A stretch of DNA of 64,000 bases from the NCBI RefSeq assembly GCF_024679245.1, contig NC_090176.1, positions 48,329,615-48,393,614 on the forward strand, written 5' to 3'. Below are positions 10,061 to 21,806 of the stretch, in pieces. This stretch comes from Pseudorasbora parva (Eukaryota; Chordata; Actinopteri; Cypriniformes; Gobionidae). Made by a program: the position numbers and the translations under genes. The notes under the pieces were generated by a model, which saw nothing but the letters and a program-made list of their open reading frames with translations, searched no databases and was not told where the DNA came from. The stretch's first letter is position 1; the number at the start of each line of letters is the position of its first letter.

Positions 10061-10203
10061 GCCGGTTCTGATAGAAAGGTGTCAGTGCATCTCAGTTTGT
10101 TGTGTATGGGCCGGCATAGCCACAGACCAGTCAGGGTGCCGATGCTGACCCCTGTCCACCGCCAAAAGAGCCAACAGTGGCACGTGAACATCAGACCTGG
10201 ATT
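10061..10203 (+). pseudogene. Tc1-like element, continuation after retrotransposon, truncated
   Basis: After the 5-bp duplication the sequence resumes the Tc1-like copy begun at 5181. It matches the transposase middle region seen at 57747-57900 (CATCTCAGTTTGTTG, CAGACCAGTCAGGGTGCC, AGAGCCAACAGTGGCACGTG). It breaks off near 10203, so the catalytic C-terminal half and right inverted repeat are missing. Confidence 0.85.
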
Positions 10204-10310
10204 ATATCTCTCACTGTGGACATGCACCTACGATGACAATTTAAGACCTCTCCATGATTTTCAAGTGGGAGACCTTGCAAAATAGCAGGGTGTTCAAATA
10301 CTTATTTTCC

Positions 10311-10348
<38 letters not shown>

Positions 10349-10351
<3 letters not shown>

Positions 10352-10561
10352 TCTTGTTCAAAATAATAGCAGTACAATGTGACTAACCAGAATAATCAAG
10401 GTTTTTAGTATATTTTTTATTGCTACGTGGCAAACAAGTTACCAGTAGGTTCAGTAGATTCTCAGAAAACAAACAAGACCCAGCATTCATGATATGCACG
10501 CTCTTAAGGCTGTGCAATTGGGCAATTAGTTGAAAGGGGTGTGTTCAAAAAAATAGCAGTG
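10349..10561. repeat. left terminal inverted repeat of Tc1-like element
   Basis: 213 bp, the reverse complement of 11756-11968. It contains outer and inner direct-repeat motifs ending in TAGCAGT, the presumed transposase-binding sites. Confidence 0.93.
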
Positions 10562-10645
10562 TCTACCTTTGACTGTACAAACTCAAAACTATTTTGTACA
10601 AACATTTTTTTTTTCTGGGATTTAGCAATCCTGTGAATCACTAAA

Positions 10646-11641
10646 CTAATATTTAGTTGTATGACCACAGTTTTTTAAAACTGCTTGACATCTGTGTGGC
10701 ATGGAGTCAACCAACTTGTGGCACCTCTCAGCTGTTATTCCACTCCATGATTCTTTAACAACATTCCACAATTCATTCGCATTTCTTGGTTTTGCTTCAG
10801 AAACAGCATTTTTGATATCACCCCACAAGTTCTCAATTGGATTAAGGTCTGGAGATTGGGCTGGCCACTCCATAACATTAATTTTGTTGGTTTGGAACCA
10901 AGACTTTGCCCGTTTACTAGTGTGTTTTGGGTCATTGTCTTGTTGAAACAACCGTTTCAAGGGCATGTCCTCTTCAGCATAGGGCAACATGACCTCTTCA
11001 AGTATTTTAACATATGCAAACTGATCCATGATCCCTGGTATGCGATAAATAGGCCCAACACCATAGTAGGAGAAACATGCCCATATCATGATGCTTGCAC
11101 CTCCATGCTTCACTGTCTTCACTGTGTACTGTGGCTTGAATTCAGAGTTTGGGGGTCGTCTCACAAACTGCCTGTGGCCCTTGGACCCAAAAAGAACAAT
11201 TTGACTCTCATCAGTCCACAAAATGTTCCTCCATTTCTCTTTAGGCCAGTTGATGTGTTCTTTGGCAAATTGTAACCTCTTCTGCACATGCCTTTTTTTT
11301 AACAGAGGGACTTTGCGGGGGATTCTTGAAAATAGATTAGCTTCACACAGACGTCTTCTAACTGTCACAGTACTTACAGGTAACTCCAGACTGTCTTTGA
11401 TCATCCTGGAGGTGATCATTGGCTGAGCCTTTGCCATTCTGGTTATTCTTCTATCCATTTTGATGGTTGTCTTCCGTTTTCTTCCACGTCTCTCTGGTTT
11501 TGCTCTCCATTTTAAGGCATTGGAGATCATTTTAGCTGAACAGCCTATCATTTTTTGCACCTCTTTATAGGTTTTCCCCTCTCTAATCAACTTTTTAATC
11601 AAAGTACGCTGTTTTTCTGAACAATGTCTTGAACGACCCAT
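10646..11641 (-). CDS. Tc1-like transposase, 331 aa, intact, DD34E
   Basis: This gene encodes a DDE transposase that excises and reinserts the element at TA sites. The protein starts [20 protein letters not shown]. Two helix-turn-helix (paired-like) DNA-binding parts occupy about residues 1-110, with a GRPR-like basic GRKRK segment near 53-57 that may serve as hook and nuclear signal. The catalytic core has D144 in WTDES, D235 in FQQDNDPKH and E270 in [11 protein letters not shown], leaving 34 residues between the second D and the E. Length and motifs fit full-length Tc1 transposases. No internal stop or frameshift is present, so it may be active or only recently silenced. The ATG at 11641 gives the canonical start just inside the right inverted repeat. 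Confidence 0.94.
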   Translation of the reverse strand: MGRSRHCSEKQRTLIKKLIREGKTYKEVQKMIGCSAKMISNALKWRAKPERRGRKRKTTIKMDRRITRMAKAQPMITSRMIKDSLELPVSTVTVRRRLCEANLFSRIPRKVPLLKKRHVQKRLQFAKEHINWPKEKWRNILWTDESQIVLFGSKGHRQFVRRPPNSEFKPQYTVKTVKHGGASIMIWACFSYYGVGPIYRIPGIMDQFAYVKILEEVMLPYAEEDMPLKRLFQQDNDPKHTSKRAKSWFQTNKINVMEWPAQSPDLNPIENLWGDIKNAVSEAKPRNANELWNVVKESWSGITAERCHKLVDSMPHRCQAVLKNCGHTTKY

Positions 11642-11755
11642 TTTCCTCAGCTTTCAAAGGCATGTTCAACAAGTGTTGGCTTCATCCTTAAATAGGGGCC
11701 AACTGATTCACACCTGTTTCTTCACAAAATTGATGACCTCAGTGATTGAATGCCA

Positions 11756-11965
11756 CACTGCTATTTTTTTGAACACACCCCTTTCAACTAATTGCCCAAT
11801 TGCACAGCCTTAAGAGCGTGCATATCATGAATGCTGGGTCTTGTTTGTTTTCTGAGAATCTACTGAACCTACTGGTAACTTGTTTGCCACGTAGCAATAC
11901 AAAATATACTAAAAACCTTGATTATTCTGGTTAGTCACATTGTACTGCTATTATTTTGAACAAGA

Positions 11966-11968
<3 letters not shown>
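11756..11968. repeat. right terminal inverted repeat of Tc1-like element
   Basis: 213 bp, inverted relative to 10349-10561. The terminal CAAGACTG is followed by TA of the flanking microsatellite. Confidence 0.93.

Positions 11969-12044
<76 letters not shown>
11969..12044. repeat. (TA)n microsatellite
   Basis: A pure TA array continuing the one to the left of the Tc1-like element (about 10312-10348). The element landed in it, so its exact TA target duplication cannot be told from the array. Confidence 0.95.
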
Positions 12045-12047
<3 letters not shown>

Positions 12048-12968
12048 TAAAAATGTCAACTTTTGACTGTCAAATAAACTAATGTGTCAACATTAAGATA
12101 ATGGATAGGGACATTGAAATCAAGAGCATTGCATTGTGGGATACAGTATCCCGCATAGAAATACCTCAAATTAAGTCAGGTCACTCGTTTCCCATCTTGG
12201 TAATGTGGTCACAGCTTTCAGCCATATTTCCATCTGCTTAGGAAGGGATAGATGAAAATCAATATCATTTTGACAGTACCATTTACAGGCATTTACCATT
12301 ACCATTGACAGTACAGGCTTCTCTAGATAATGGACATGCATGCCCAAGAGTAAACTAACAGATAATTGACTTTTTAAACGGTAAAGCAGCCACAATATTT
12401 AGCTTTATGATTTCATCCAGTCAATGCACAGGGATAATATGAATACTGCAGGAAAAGTAAAAGTATTAGCACACCCAAGACTAAACTAACAGATAATTGA
12501 CTTTCACTAAACCGCCAAACATTATCTACTGACAAAGACATTTAAAAAGACAGAAAGATGGATTTGTGCATTAAGTGATAGGCTATGTGAGTGAAATTAT
12601 TTTTATATTGTGTTGCTATACGTGTCATTTTCTTAAAAAGTTCTGTCTTAAAGTGACCAAAAAGGGGAAAAAACTGGCAGTGGCTATAATACAAAGTTTA
12701 AATAGCAATAGATTCTATTTAAACAATGAAAATAGCCTTTTCTTAGTGATATGCTATGCAACACTTGGTGAAAATAGGAATATATAGTATTTAAACTATA
12801 TAAAAACAGCAGTATTTTCTTTGCAATAGGTGTAAAGAGTATTTAGATGCTATGTATACTTATAAATAGTGGCAGAGACTATTTGCACGTCAGTGTTGTA
12901 CATTACTTGGTTGCAATAATAACAAGGAGTGCAAATGATCGTATTTATTAAAATTATTAAATGGATGC
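12045..12968. other. intron DNA without recognisable gene
   Basis: AT-rich sequence with only short open frames. A 25-30 base phrase around AAACTAACAGATAATTGAC occurs twice (about 12350 and 12480), suggesting a small local duplication. Nothing else stands out. Confidence 0.5.
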
Positions 12969-13160
12969 CGGCTTATTGGGACAATAAAGACCTTCCTACA
13001 TATACAGCTAGCCTTAACCAATAAAGACTATTACACGTAATACACTTTATTTCCATTTTTTTAATAATTTCTTTATTTTTATTGAAAATAAATACCTTTC
13101 TGAACTTATATGTGATGGGAAAATGGAGTAGAGCGAGTTCGGCAAAAAGTCGATTTACTT
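12969..13160. mobile_element. relic related to the 22816-23524 hAT-like element, left part
   Basis: This part shares landmarks with 22910-23080, including TTATTGAAAATAAATRCCTTTC and a GAGTAGAGCGAG...GGCAAAA segment, with many differences. It stops at the LTR starting at 13161. A related right part appears after the far LTR at 19798. It is an old, diverged copy. Confidence 0.6.
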
Positions 13161-14173
13161 TGTAAGGCCGCCCGAATCGTCCCAATGGAGGCTAACGATC
13201 GGCGGGTGAAGGGCGCTGCGCGTTCGTCTTTTCAGCGGGGAAAAGGGGATTTTATTTCCAATTCCTCTTAATCTGACTCCATTTAATGATAATTTAGAAT
13301 TTGGGTTAGAATGCCAATTGGTTATTTGGTCATTCATTTTTAATAGTTTAAGTACACATTTAATTATTCCGTTTAACCCTTTGTTGAAATTATACCCAAC
13401 CTGAATAATTCCAGAGCAAGTCAGAATCCATCAAAGTGTAACAATTTATTTAACAGTCAGGTAAATGTATAAAGCCAATTACATAGTCAATTCAAAGGTA
13501 ATCCATATATAACATCAAATAGTCTGAAGTAAAGAATGAAATGTATACCTGACTTCTGAAAACTACATAATGCTGGCTATCTTGAGAGACATCCAGCATT
13601 ACGGGCTGACCGGTTTAAAGTGTCAAGCCTTGAGCTCTTTGCAACATTTCCTTAAATACCCAGAAACAAATGCACAAACTCTTTCAAATGTAAACACGAG
13701 TGCACAATGGGAATTTGCATTGATCAAGACTTGTATTGATCCAAAGGCCAAATGGCTGAAAGCCACACCCACCATACACCAAGGAAAGATATCTTTAAAC
13801 CCTTAAAACATTTATGATGTTCTAGTTTACTTCTGTGGAGTAGAGATATTTGTACCAGTCGCACTGAGACATTTCAAACGATATCAAACACATATAATAC
13901 TGCATTGTGAGGATTGACATTGTAACAAAGAGATTTCTGGTGCATTTCAGGTGATCTCAAGTTTGTGGGAGCAGTAGTTTGGGGGAAGTTTCATGTGAAA
14001 GGAAAGGCATGTAAATTAGAGTCATTCATAGATGATTCACTCAGTGTGATGTCGTCTCGGACAGAGACTCTAACTCTATGAATAAGCTCAGATGCTAATT
14101 TCCTTTATTTTCTCAGAGAGTCCTTGTTCTTCATTCAGACATTTCGGCATATACTAGTTTTTTTAGTCTTACA
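13161..14173 (-). repeat. 1013-bp LTR, left copy
   Basis: A direct repeat of 18786-19797, beginning TGTAAGGCCGCCC and ending TTAGTCTTACA, with TG...CA ends and a perfect TGTAAG/CTTACA terminal inversion. I counted about seven differences, nearly all in the first 170 bases; the rest looks identical. A purine-rich AAGAGGTGGAA lies just inside on the minus strand, so this is probably the 3' LTR of a minus-strand element. The 78-residue frame inside each copy is not a recognised protein. Confidence 0.9.
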
Positions 14174-15118
14174 GTTCCACCTCTTGATCCCAATGGGTCA
14201 AACTCTGGTGGTCCTATGGGATCACTGTTAGACGTTGGTTAGACGTTGGTTCAATCCTTGAGATGACGAAATTGTCTTAGCAGCTGCAGAGCCCTTTGGA
14301 AGGTTCTTTGTTCACCTGCAGGACACCGTCTTACCAGGTGTGTGTAGCTTGAGTTTAAGCTGGTGGGTGAATGTGTTCAGGTGTTCTACCTGTGGTTCAG
14401 CACAGCATGTTCATAGAGTCAGTCTCGGACCTTGGTGAATGTTCAGTTAACGTGTCACTTCTTCATGGGGAAGCTTCTGCTTCTGCACCTTCCCGATAAT
14501 CTGACTCTCCTTGTGTAATTCTCACACCTCCAATGGTGTGGTTCACTGGGTAGATTTCAATGGGTGGAAGGCTTCTCCGTAGTTGACACCTGAAAAGAGT
14601 CTTAATGTCCACTTAACGACTGAACACTGATGAACTTAAAGCCATAGAGAAATGCATAAGAACATACAATGCAAGAAAACAAAAATAAAAAACAATGTGG
14701 GTTCACGTCAGCAGTGCGATTGGTACACCTTCTCTCAAGTGTTTTTTTAAGGTCATAATTGGTGGGGTGGTATTTAATCACCTAATTCTTCACTATCACT
14801 GTGATAAAGTGACAGCGGAATTTAAGTATTCTTGGTCTGGATTACCTAAGGAAATGTAGCAAAAAGTCAGTGCAGTTTATATATTTAAATAGATGATATG
14901 CATATAATAATAACATCATCAATAATATTCAATATTCAATCACAATTATGAAGATATACATATATATATAATAACCACTGTGTGTGTTCAGGAATCTTCC
15001 AATGCAATTAAGGCAGATCTAAATATGTTTAGTCATACAATAATGGAGATTGTGTATTCCTTGTCACAGTGTGTGTGTGTGTGTGTGCGTGAGTGTGTGC
15101 GTGTGCGTGTGAGTGTGA

Positions 15119-15152
<34 letters not shown>

Positions 15153-18100
15153 CTTTGAGAGACTGTGAGAGAGTGAGTGTGTGTGTGTCTGTGTGTGTGT
15201 TTGTTTTTGGGAGATGGGTGTGAAAAGATGGACAATAGATCTTTAGTGAAGTAACACTTTTGGACTCTATGCCATCTATGATGTGTAGTGTACAACCTGG
15301 ATAGATTTGATCTGTTTTAGGTGATGGTGATATGAGGGTCTGGTGAAGGAGGTGTGTGTTCTGCGTTCTGTGTTTGTTTTTGGGAGATGGGTGGAGTCTT
15401 ATCAATAACAATCTGTGTTGCAAAATTTAGTTCCAGTGCTACACTGGTAGGTCATTTTGTGAAGTGTGAATGACCCCATTAAGTGTTTTCGCACCCATCT
15501 CCATCATTCCAGGTTGTTCTGACAATTCCATTGTTTTGGCTCTGATGGGGGTGTTAGCCCCATCTTGGTGTCCATCCTACAAGGAATTGCAGTTGTAAAC
15601 CTGAGACAAAAATAATGCAGAGAATCACAGTTAATTCTGACATTATCAACAGCTTCACAGTCAGGTTTGGACTTATTTGAATGGCACTATTATGTCTGTT
15701 GCAATTTTCATCCTGGCTGTCACATGAAACAGAGTTTCATCGGCCAGGTCTGAATTGTTGCTGTTGTTTTAGTACAGTGTGTGACACCTTAAAACTGTTC
15801 TTACAGTCGAGCCTTCACAGTCTGCTGTGAGCATTAGAGACCCCAGTTCTGCTGGAGAATTTTTCTGGATTAATCAGAGCGTTTATCGCTCATACTGTCA
15901 TGAATTCCGATGGGTTGGTTCCCATGGCTTTATTTCCAGTTGCTCTCTTTACAGTCAGATCTGTGGGCAGAAATTGATTCACCTGTTTTGGTGTTGTCTG
16001 CATTGAATTTTGTTTTACGGTGTCGCACACACATTTGATTATTTGAGGTCTCTGTGACCTGTAAAAAAAAATTGAGCTACTTCTGTGGTGAAGGGTGAAT
16101 TGGTTTGCTATTATCAGTGCCACACATATAGCTGTGTTCTTGTAAAGGCAAAAGATAACAGCACAACCCCTCCCTTTTGGCACTGGGAATTGAACCAATG
16201 CAACACAAGATTAAAATCGAATACATTTCTTTATGCATTACCTCAATATTTTATCTGACTCAATAATGTAAACGTTTTAATTATTTCTAATACTTTATAA
16301 ATATGAATAAATGTCCGATTATTCTGCTTAACTCTTTACTTTATTGAAATCATTCATTAGGTTCTTAGAGTCACAGGGTCTTCGCACTTTCCAGTATGCG
16401 GGCCCATAATCACAAACTTATCAGTCTTGGTCAAGTAGACAGAGGTTAAATCTTTTATATTGCGTTATAGTCAGTAAACCAAGATTCCGATAACATGAGT
16501 ATTCACAAACTCGTCAGTCTTGGTCGTCAGTAGAGGCCATACGACTGATATCTTGGACGCCCGTGCTACACGTTGATCATTCCAAGATATTTTTGTTCAG
16601 TCCCCTTGGGTTTGAATTCTCGTAATTAATGCAAACTGCTTTCAATCAGAGGCCCATGACCATCACCACAGATTCAAGTGACCAACTTACTATCTCTAAT
16701 GGTGACTTTCTATAATCATGCCGTGGTTTTCCACGTCTACGTAATTTAGAGCAATATTACAACAATCAGGAATTAGGGTTGCCCTATTTAGATTGGTCTA
16801 ACAATTTGTTATTGTTCTAAACGGAAGACGTCTTTAGTCTTTCAACCCGCAGTCCAAGTCTACGTATCTGAACGCCAATGTGTTAGTCGGAGCTCTAAAA
16901 CATCAGCCTGGTGTGCTTTTATGCTCCACCGAAAAACTGTGTTCTAGTCCGTGTACTAACCTGAGCGTAGTCTTGTGGTGTCATGGATGTACATGATCCA
17001 CTGAGTCATTAACACAACATACGTTATAGCATTTTCATGGTTAATGCAATTGAATAACATTGTAGCCACATGGCAATCCTATGCTCCACCTGGGAGACAA
17101 ACAAATTCAACAAAGAACCACATTTATTCAGTTTTTCTCAAGATACATGGTCTAGAATGCATATAGCATCTACAACCTTTATCCTAAGTGTTTCATACAC
17201 TTACAGTAAAGCAATCTTGTGTTTTAAAGAATAAACTTAAATAGCCTAGGTGTTTTTATTAACACAAACAACTATCGTGTGTTCAATGCGCACGTGTTTA
17301 GTACAATTACAAATTTGAAAATGCATACGAACTAATACCAAGCGTTAGGCGGAACTCTAAAATCTCAGTCGGCGTGCCTCAAAGCTCCACCCAAAAACTG
17401 AACTCCAGTCCGTTACTAACCTGACAGATTTGCGGTAACAATACATCCTAATGCACTAAAATCAATAATTTCAGAGTAAATCAAAATTAAATCGAACGCA
17501 ACAACATATTTATCAAAATGTCTTAAAGATAATGATTTTGATTCGGCCCTGCAGTCACAACTGGCTGGCATGTACATTGCTTGCACAACAACAGTCAGGC
17601 TTAAGGCCAATGAGCGACTCTGTTGCTGTTAACATCCAATGAACTAGCAGCACATGCTGAGTGCAGTCAAATTCCTGCTCGAATTCTGTTTTGAGTGAGG
17701 TTTCGGATTTTATTTTCATGCCAATACATTTGAATATGAAAGACTGGTTCAAGACTGATGCAAGCACATTCGTTGTATCTCTTTTTAGATTACAAATGCC
17801 TATTTGCTTGATTTAGTCTATTTACAGACTAATCTGCTTGGCAGCACAGTGGCAATTTTAACTGAATTTACAAAATGTGATAGATTTAGGTGTTACTTAT
17901 TTGGCTAAATGCTCCCATTGAACATAGAGAGAAAGTCTTTGTTCTCCGAGTGGGCGTGGTACGCCCCGTGGGCTCGCTGAGCCACTCAGAAACATCATGA
18001 GGTTTCTTAACAAAAATACAGTAACAACATCACTATCATTCTGTGTATCAATCTTAGATTTGAATCGTACCACCTCTTAATCATTTGTAGCCACGAGTAA

Positions 18101-18785
18101 TTTAGCTGTGTGGCAATAATAGCTGTAGCCAATTTTGATCAAACAAAAAGTTCTCTTCATTTTTACATGTTGCATATGCATCAGCCTGTTTTTCCCAACT
18201 TTGTTTTTCATAAACAAATGCATCAGCGTGCGTATTTATCAAATCACAAATGCCTTCCAATTGTTTACAAACTTAGATTTTTAATTCTATTGTTTGCTCG
18301 TTCTCATCATGCGTTGCTGCAGCTAATAAAACAATGGAGAAAGCATTTAGCTGATTTTAAAAACGCTCTAATTTACAAATGTTTATCGAGTCTCAGGAAA
18401 TAGTTTGGAAGATGTTTTTCCAATTTAGGTTTATTGTTGTAGGTCTACGCCGACAAAGAAATATTTTAAAATCCATAACACGAGTTTTAATTCCTCTACT
18501 GCGCTGTCGCTATCATGTCCCTGATATGTGATTGTATCTTCTTAAACCCCACCGGATTGCGGTTCCGGTCTAACATTGGGTATTCCGACCCATTCTATTA
18601 ATGTGTCTATATGGGATGCGTCTGTTTTTCCCTAAACATTTCTAAAAAGGCAAAAAGAATTTGACTTACCAGAACAGCTGAAGAAAGAGAAGTTCAAACC
18701 TCTTGTTGATTTTAAAATCGAATACTTCGCTGAAAAGACGTTGCTCGTAAGAGAGTTGCAACATCACGGAGGCTGGTCACCATTT
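14174..18785 (-). other. internal region of the non-coding LTR element
   Basis: 4.6 kb with only short frames. It holds a compound GT/GA microsatellite (15069-15205), two copies of a phrase around CACAAACTYRTCAGTCTTGGTC (16411 and 16505), and a diverged direct repeat of about 85 bp (16881-16974 and 17342-17426, sharing GCTCCACC, AAAAACTG and ACTAACCTGA). A stretch near 16170-16200 on the minus strand has a tRNA-like B-box word, GGTTCAATTCC, but no partner A box. No known protein could be assigned. Confidence 0.6.
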
Positions 18786-19797
18786 TGTAAGGCCGCCCAA
18801 ATCGTCCCAATGAAGGCTAACGATCGGCGGGTGAAGTTCACTGCGCGTTCGTCTTTTCAGCGGGGAAAAGGGGATTTTATTCCAATTCCTCTTAATCTGA
18901 CTCCATTTAATGATAATTTAGAATTTAGGTTAGAATGCCAATTGGTTATTTGGTCATTCATTTTTAATAGTTTAAGTACACATTTAATTATTCCGTTTAA
19001 CCCTTTGTTGAAATTATACCCAACCTGAATAATTCCAGAGCAAGTCAGAATCCATCAAAGTGTAACAATTTATTTAACAGTCAGGTAAATGTATAAAGCC
19101 AATTACATAGTCAATTCAAAGGTAATCCATATATAACATCAAATAGTCTGAAGTAAAGAATGAAATGTATACCTGACTTCTGAAAACTACATAATGCTGG
19201 CTATCTTGAGAGACATCCAGCATTACGGGCTGACCGGTTTAAAGTGTCAAGCCTTGAGCTCTTTGCAACATTTCCTTAAATACCCAGAAACAAATGCACA
19301 AACTCTTTCAAATGTAAACACGAGTGCACAATGGGAATTTGCATTGATCAAGACTTGTATTGATCCAAAGGCCAAATGGCTGAAAGCCACACCCACCATA
19401 CACCAAGGAAAGATATCTTTAAACCCTTAAAACATTTATGATGTTCTAGTTTACTTCTGTGGAGTAGAGATATTTGTACCAGTCGCACTGAGACATTTCA
19501 AACGATATCAAACACATATAATACTGCATTGTGAGGATTGACATTGTAACAAAGAGATTTCTGGTGCATTTCAGGTGATCTCAAGTTTGTGGGAGCAGTA
19601 GTTTGGGGGAAGTTTCATGTGAAAGGAAAGGCATGTAAATTAGAGTCATTCATAGATGATTCACTCAGTGTGATGTCGTCTCGGACAGAGACTCTAACTC
19701 TATGAATAAGCTCAGATGCTAATTTCCTTTATTTTCTCAGAGAGTCCTTGTTCTTCATTCAGACATTTCGGCATATACTAGTTTTTTTAGTCTTACA
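18786..19797 (-). repeat. 1012-bp LTR, right copy
   Basis: Near-identical to 13161-14173. In the minus-strand reading this is the 5' LTR. Directly outside it, ACGTCAAAACTT resumes similarity to the hAT-like relic that also lies left of the other LTR. Confidence 0.9.
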
Positions 19798-20390
19798 ACG
19801 TCAAAACTTTTTGCAACGCGCCTTATTTACTGCGTAATTTGACGTAATTTTGTATGGTCCATCCAGACATCAGTTGGTGGATTATTTGGGAAAGTTCTCA
19901 AACCTCACAAAGTGACTTTTTATGCTGAAATGCTGTCGATAGAGCTGAACTGGTGTTGAACCCTGAGCGTTCGTTTAATAATGTTCTTTGGATCCATTAA
20001 AAAAAGAAAGAGCTTCTCATCCTTCCTCTGCTCCACTGAAAGGACCCACAATGCTTTGTGTCTGCTTCTTCATGGTGAGATTTAGAAAGGTGTCAGATCC
20101 CTTATGAACAGCTGTGTCAGGCATTTTAGCCAATTGAGTTTAATGTCACCTGCAGTTCAGCCAGATCTCTCTTATTTTTAAAGTAGAATCACTCGGTGGG
20201 CCTGACATTTACCCGGGAAGCGGCCCAGCTGAGAGCCTGCTGATTTTTCAGATAAACTATAACTTGAGCGGACTTTGATTCAGTACTGCGGTGACGTTTT
20301 TGTCTTTTTATAAAACTTAAGAGACAATGATAAGCAAAAATATATAATTTAAATAAACTTTATTTGCATTTCCTGAAGGAAACCGTAGTG
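19798..20390. other. relic hAT-like segment, then unassigned intron DNA
   Basis: The first 60-130 bases resemble 23108-23200 of the hAT-like element (GTCAAAACTT, then GTAATTTTGTMTGG). The remainder to 20390 is unassigned AT-rich DNA without a gene. Confidence 0.45.
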
Positions 20391-20870
20391 CTTTTAAAGG
20401 TTGGGCTACATTATTGTTTAAACGTTTTAAAAAAAAAGAAATGATTTAATTCAGCAAGGACATTAAATTGATTAAAAATATACAGTAAAGTGATTTTAAA
20501 AAGATTTGTAATTTAAATTAATGCTTTTCTGTTGAACTTTCTATTCATCAAAGAATTCTGAAGAAGAAAAAACGGTTTCCACAAATGAAGCAGCAAAAGC
20601 GATTTTCAACATTAATAACAATAGGAAATGTTTCATATTAGAATGATTTCTGAAGGATCATATGACACTGAAAACTGGAATAATGATGCTGAAAATTCAG
20701 CTTTGATCACAGGAATAAATTACATTTTAACATATATATTTAATATTTAACTCATAGAAAAATGTTATTTTAAATTGCAATAATGTTTCACAATATTACT
20801 GTTTTTATAGTAGGCTATTTTTGATCAAATAAATGCAGCCTTATTTAAAAATCCTACAAACCTGGAACTT
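20390..20870. repeat. interspersed repeat (TGATTTCTGAAGGATCATAT family)
   Basis: This stretch shares phrases such as GAATGATTTCTGAAGGATCA, GACACTGAA..CTGGAATAAT and TTTGATCAAATAAATGCAG with 38850-39570, 41400-41550 and 42230-42480. It is therefore a copy of an abundant AT-rich dispersed element. It has no coding content. Confidence 0.75.
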
Positions 20871-21117
20871 TTGAAAGCTAGTGTAAGTTTAGGTTTTTCT
20901 TTGTCTCTTATGTTTTCTAAACTTCTTTAGTTCTGCGATAATGAAATGCTGCATCACAGCTGTCATGTCACTCAGCTGCACAACAGAATCAATAATGTAA
21001 AGGCGGCTATACATTTTTCAATATATAGAAGAAAGGCAAGACCAATTACAATTCAGCATGCAAATAGAAAAAAGAAAGACAACCAATTGGAATTCAGATT
21101 GTAGATATTACTCTCTT

Positions 21118-21487
21118 AAAGGGATAGTTCACCCAAAAATGGCCCCATGATCTACTCACCCTCAAGCCATCCCAGGTGTCTATAACTTCCTTCTTTCAGA
21201 TAACACTTTCAGAGTTGTAACAACAACAAAAAAATCCTGGTTCTTCCAAGCTTTATAATGGGAGTGAATGGTGGTCCTGAATTAAGTCCAAAAAAGCACA
21301 TCCATCCATCCCTCCATCCATCCATCCATCCCTCCATCCATCCATCCATCCATCCCCCGGAGTCATATGGATTACTTTTATTATGCATTGATGTGCTTTT
21401 TTTGGGCTTCAAAATCTCTAGGGTATCATTGACTCCCATTATAAAGCGTGGAAGAGCCAGGGTATTCTTCAGACGAACACAATCTGA

Positions 21488-21575
<88 letters not shown>

Positions 21576-21662
21576 TCAGATTGTGTTCGTCTGAAGAATG
21601 TCATTCACACCTAGAATGGCTTGAGGGTGGGTAAATTATTTTTGGGTGAACTATCCCTTTTA
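21118..21662. mobile_element. MITE with inverted ends around CATC and TA microsatellites
   Basis: The ends are AAAGGGATAGTTCACCCAAA and, in reverse, TTTGGGTGAACTATCCCTTT. Inner parts are also inverted (AACACAATCTGAGTTTTATA near 21477 against its complement near 21570). The middle holds (CATC)n at about 21298-21357 and (TA)n at 21494-21571. It is non-coding and related to the decayed copy at 52200-52760. Confidence 0.8.
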
Positions 21663-21806
21663 AAATGTTTCACTGTAAGCCAGATTTTATCTTTACAATT
21701 AAAGTATCTTTAATTACCTTAAGTATAATGTTTACAAAAACAAAACCACACACTGAACAACTGGAGTAGAAATAATTTAACTCAAAATTTGCTAGAAAAT
21801 TGCACA

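Larger units (their letters stand above)
10349..11968 (-). mobile_element. complete Tc1/mariner element with 213-bp IR/DR inverted repeats
   Basis: A 1,620-bp element inserted at TA within a (TA)n microsatellite. The left inverted repeat (10349-10561, starting CAGTCTTGTTCAAAATAATA) and right inverted repeat (11756-11968) match with one obvious mismatch. Each repeat holds two related motifs, an outer GTTCAAAATAATAGCAGT (10356-10373) and an inner GTTCAAAAAAATAGCAGT (10543-10560). This is the IR/DR layout known for Sleeping Beauty-type elements, where the transposase binds both. An intact transposase gene lies between them, antisense to kcnh7. Confidence 0.94.
13161..19797 (-). mobile_element. 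6.6-kb LTR retroelement with no recognisable coding region
   Basis: Two 1-kb direct repeats with TG...CA ends flank 4.6 kb of unique DNA. On the minus strand the 5' LTR is followed by TGGTGACCAGCCTCCGTGAT, a possible primer site. Its first eight bases match the complement of the tRNA-Trp 3' end and the rest fits only with gaps. A purine tract precedes the other LTR. I find no gag, protease, reverse transcriptase or integrase motif; the longest internal minus frame is about 100 residues (15890-16198). The nearly identical LTRs suggest recent mobility using enzymes supplied by another element. No target duplication is seen at the outer edges. Confidence 0.78.

Noticed and set aside
13570..13806. 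78-residue frame duplicated exactly at 19194-19430
   Set aside because: It is inside both LTRs, and its duplication reflects LTR identity rather than a gene pair. No motif is recognised.
16165..16200. tRNA-derived SINE in the LTR element interior, from the word GGTTCAATTCC on the minus strand
   Set aside because: No A box at the expected distance and no SINE tail, so the word is probably chance.
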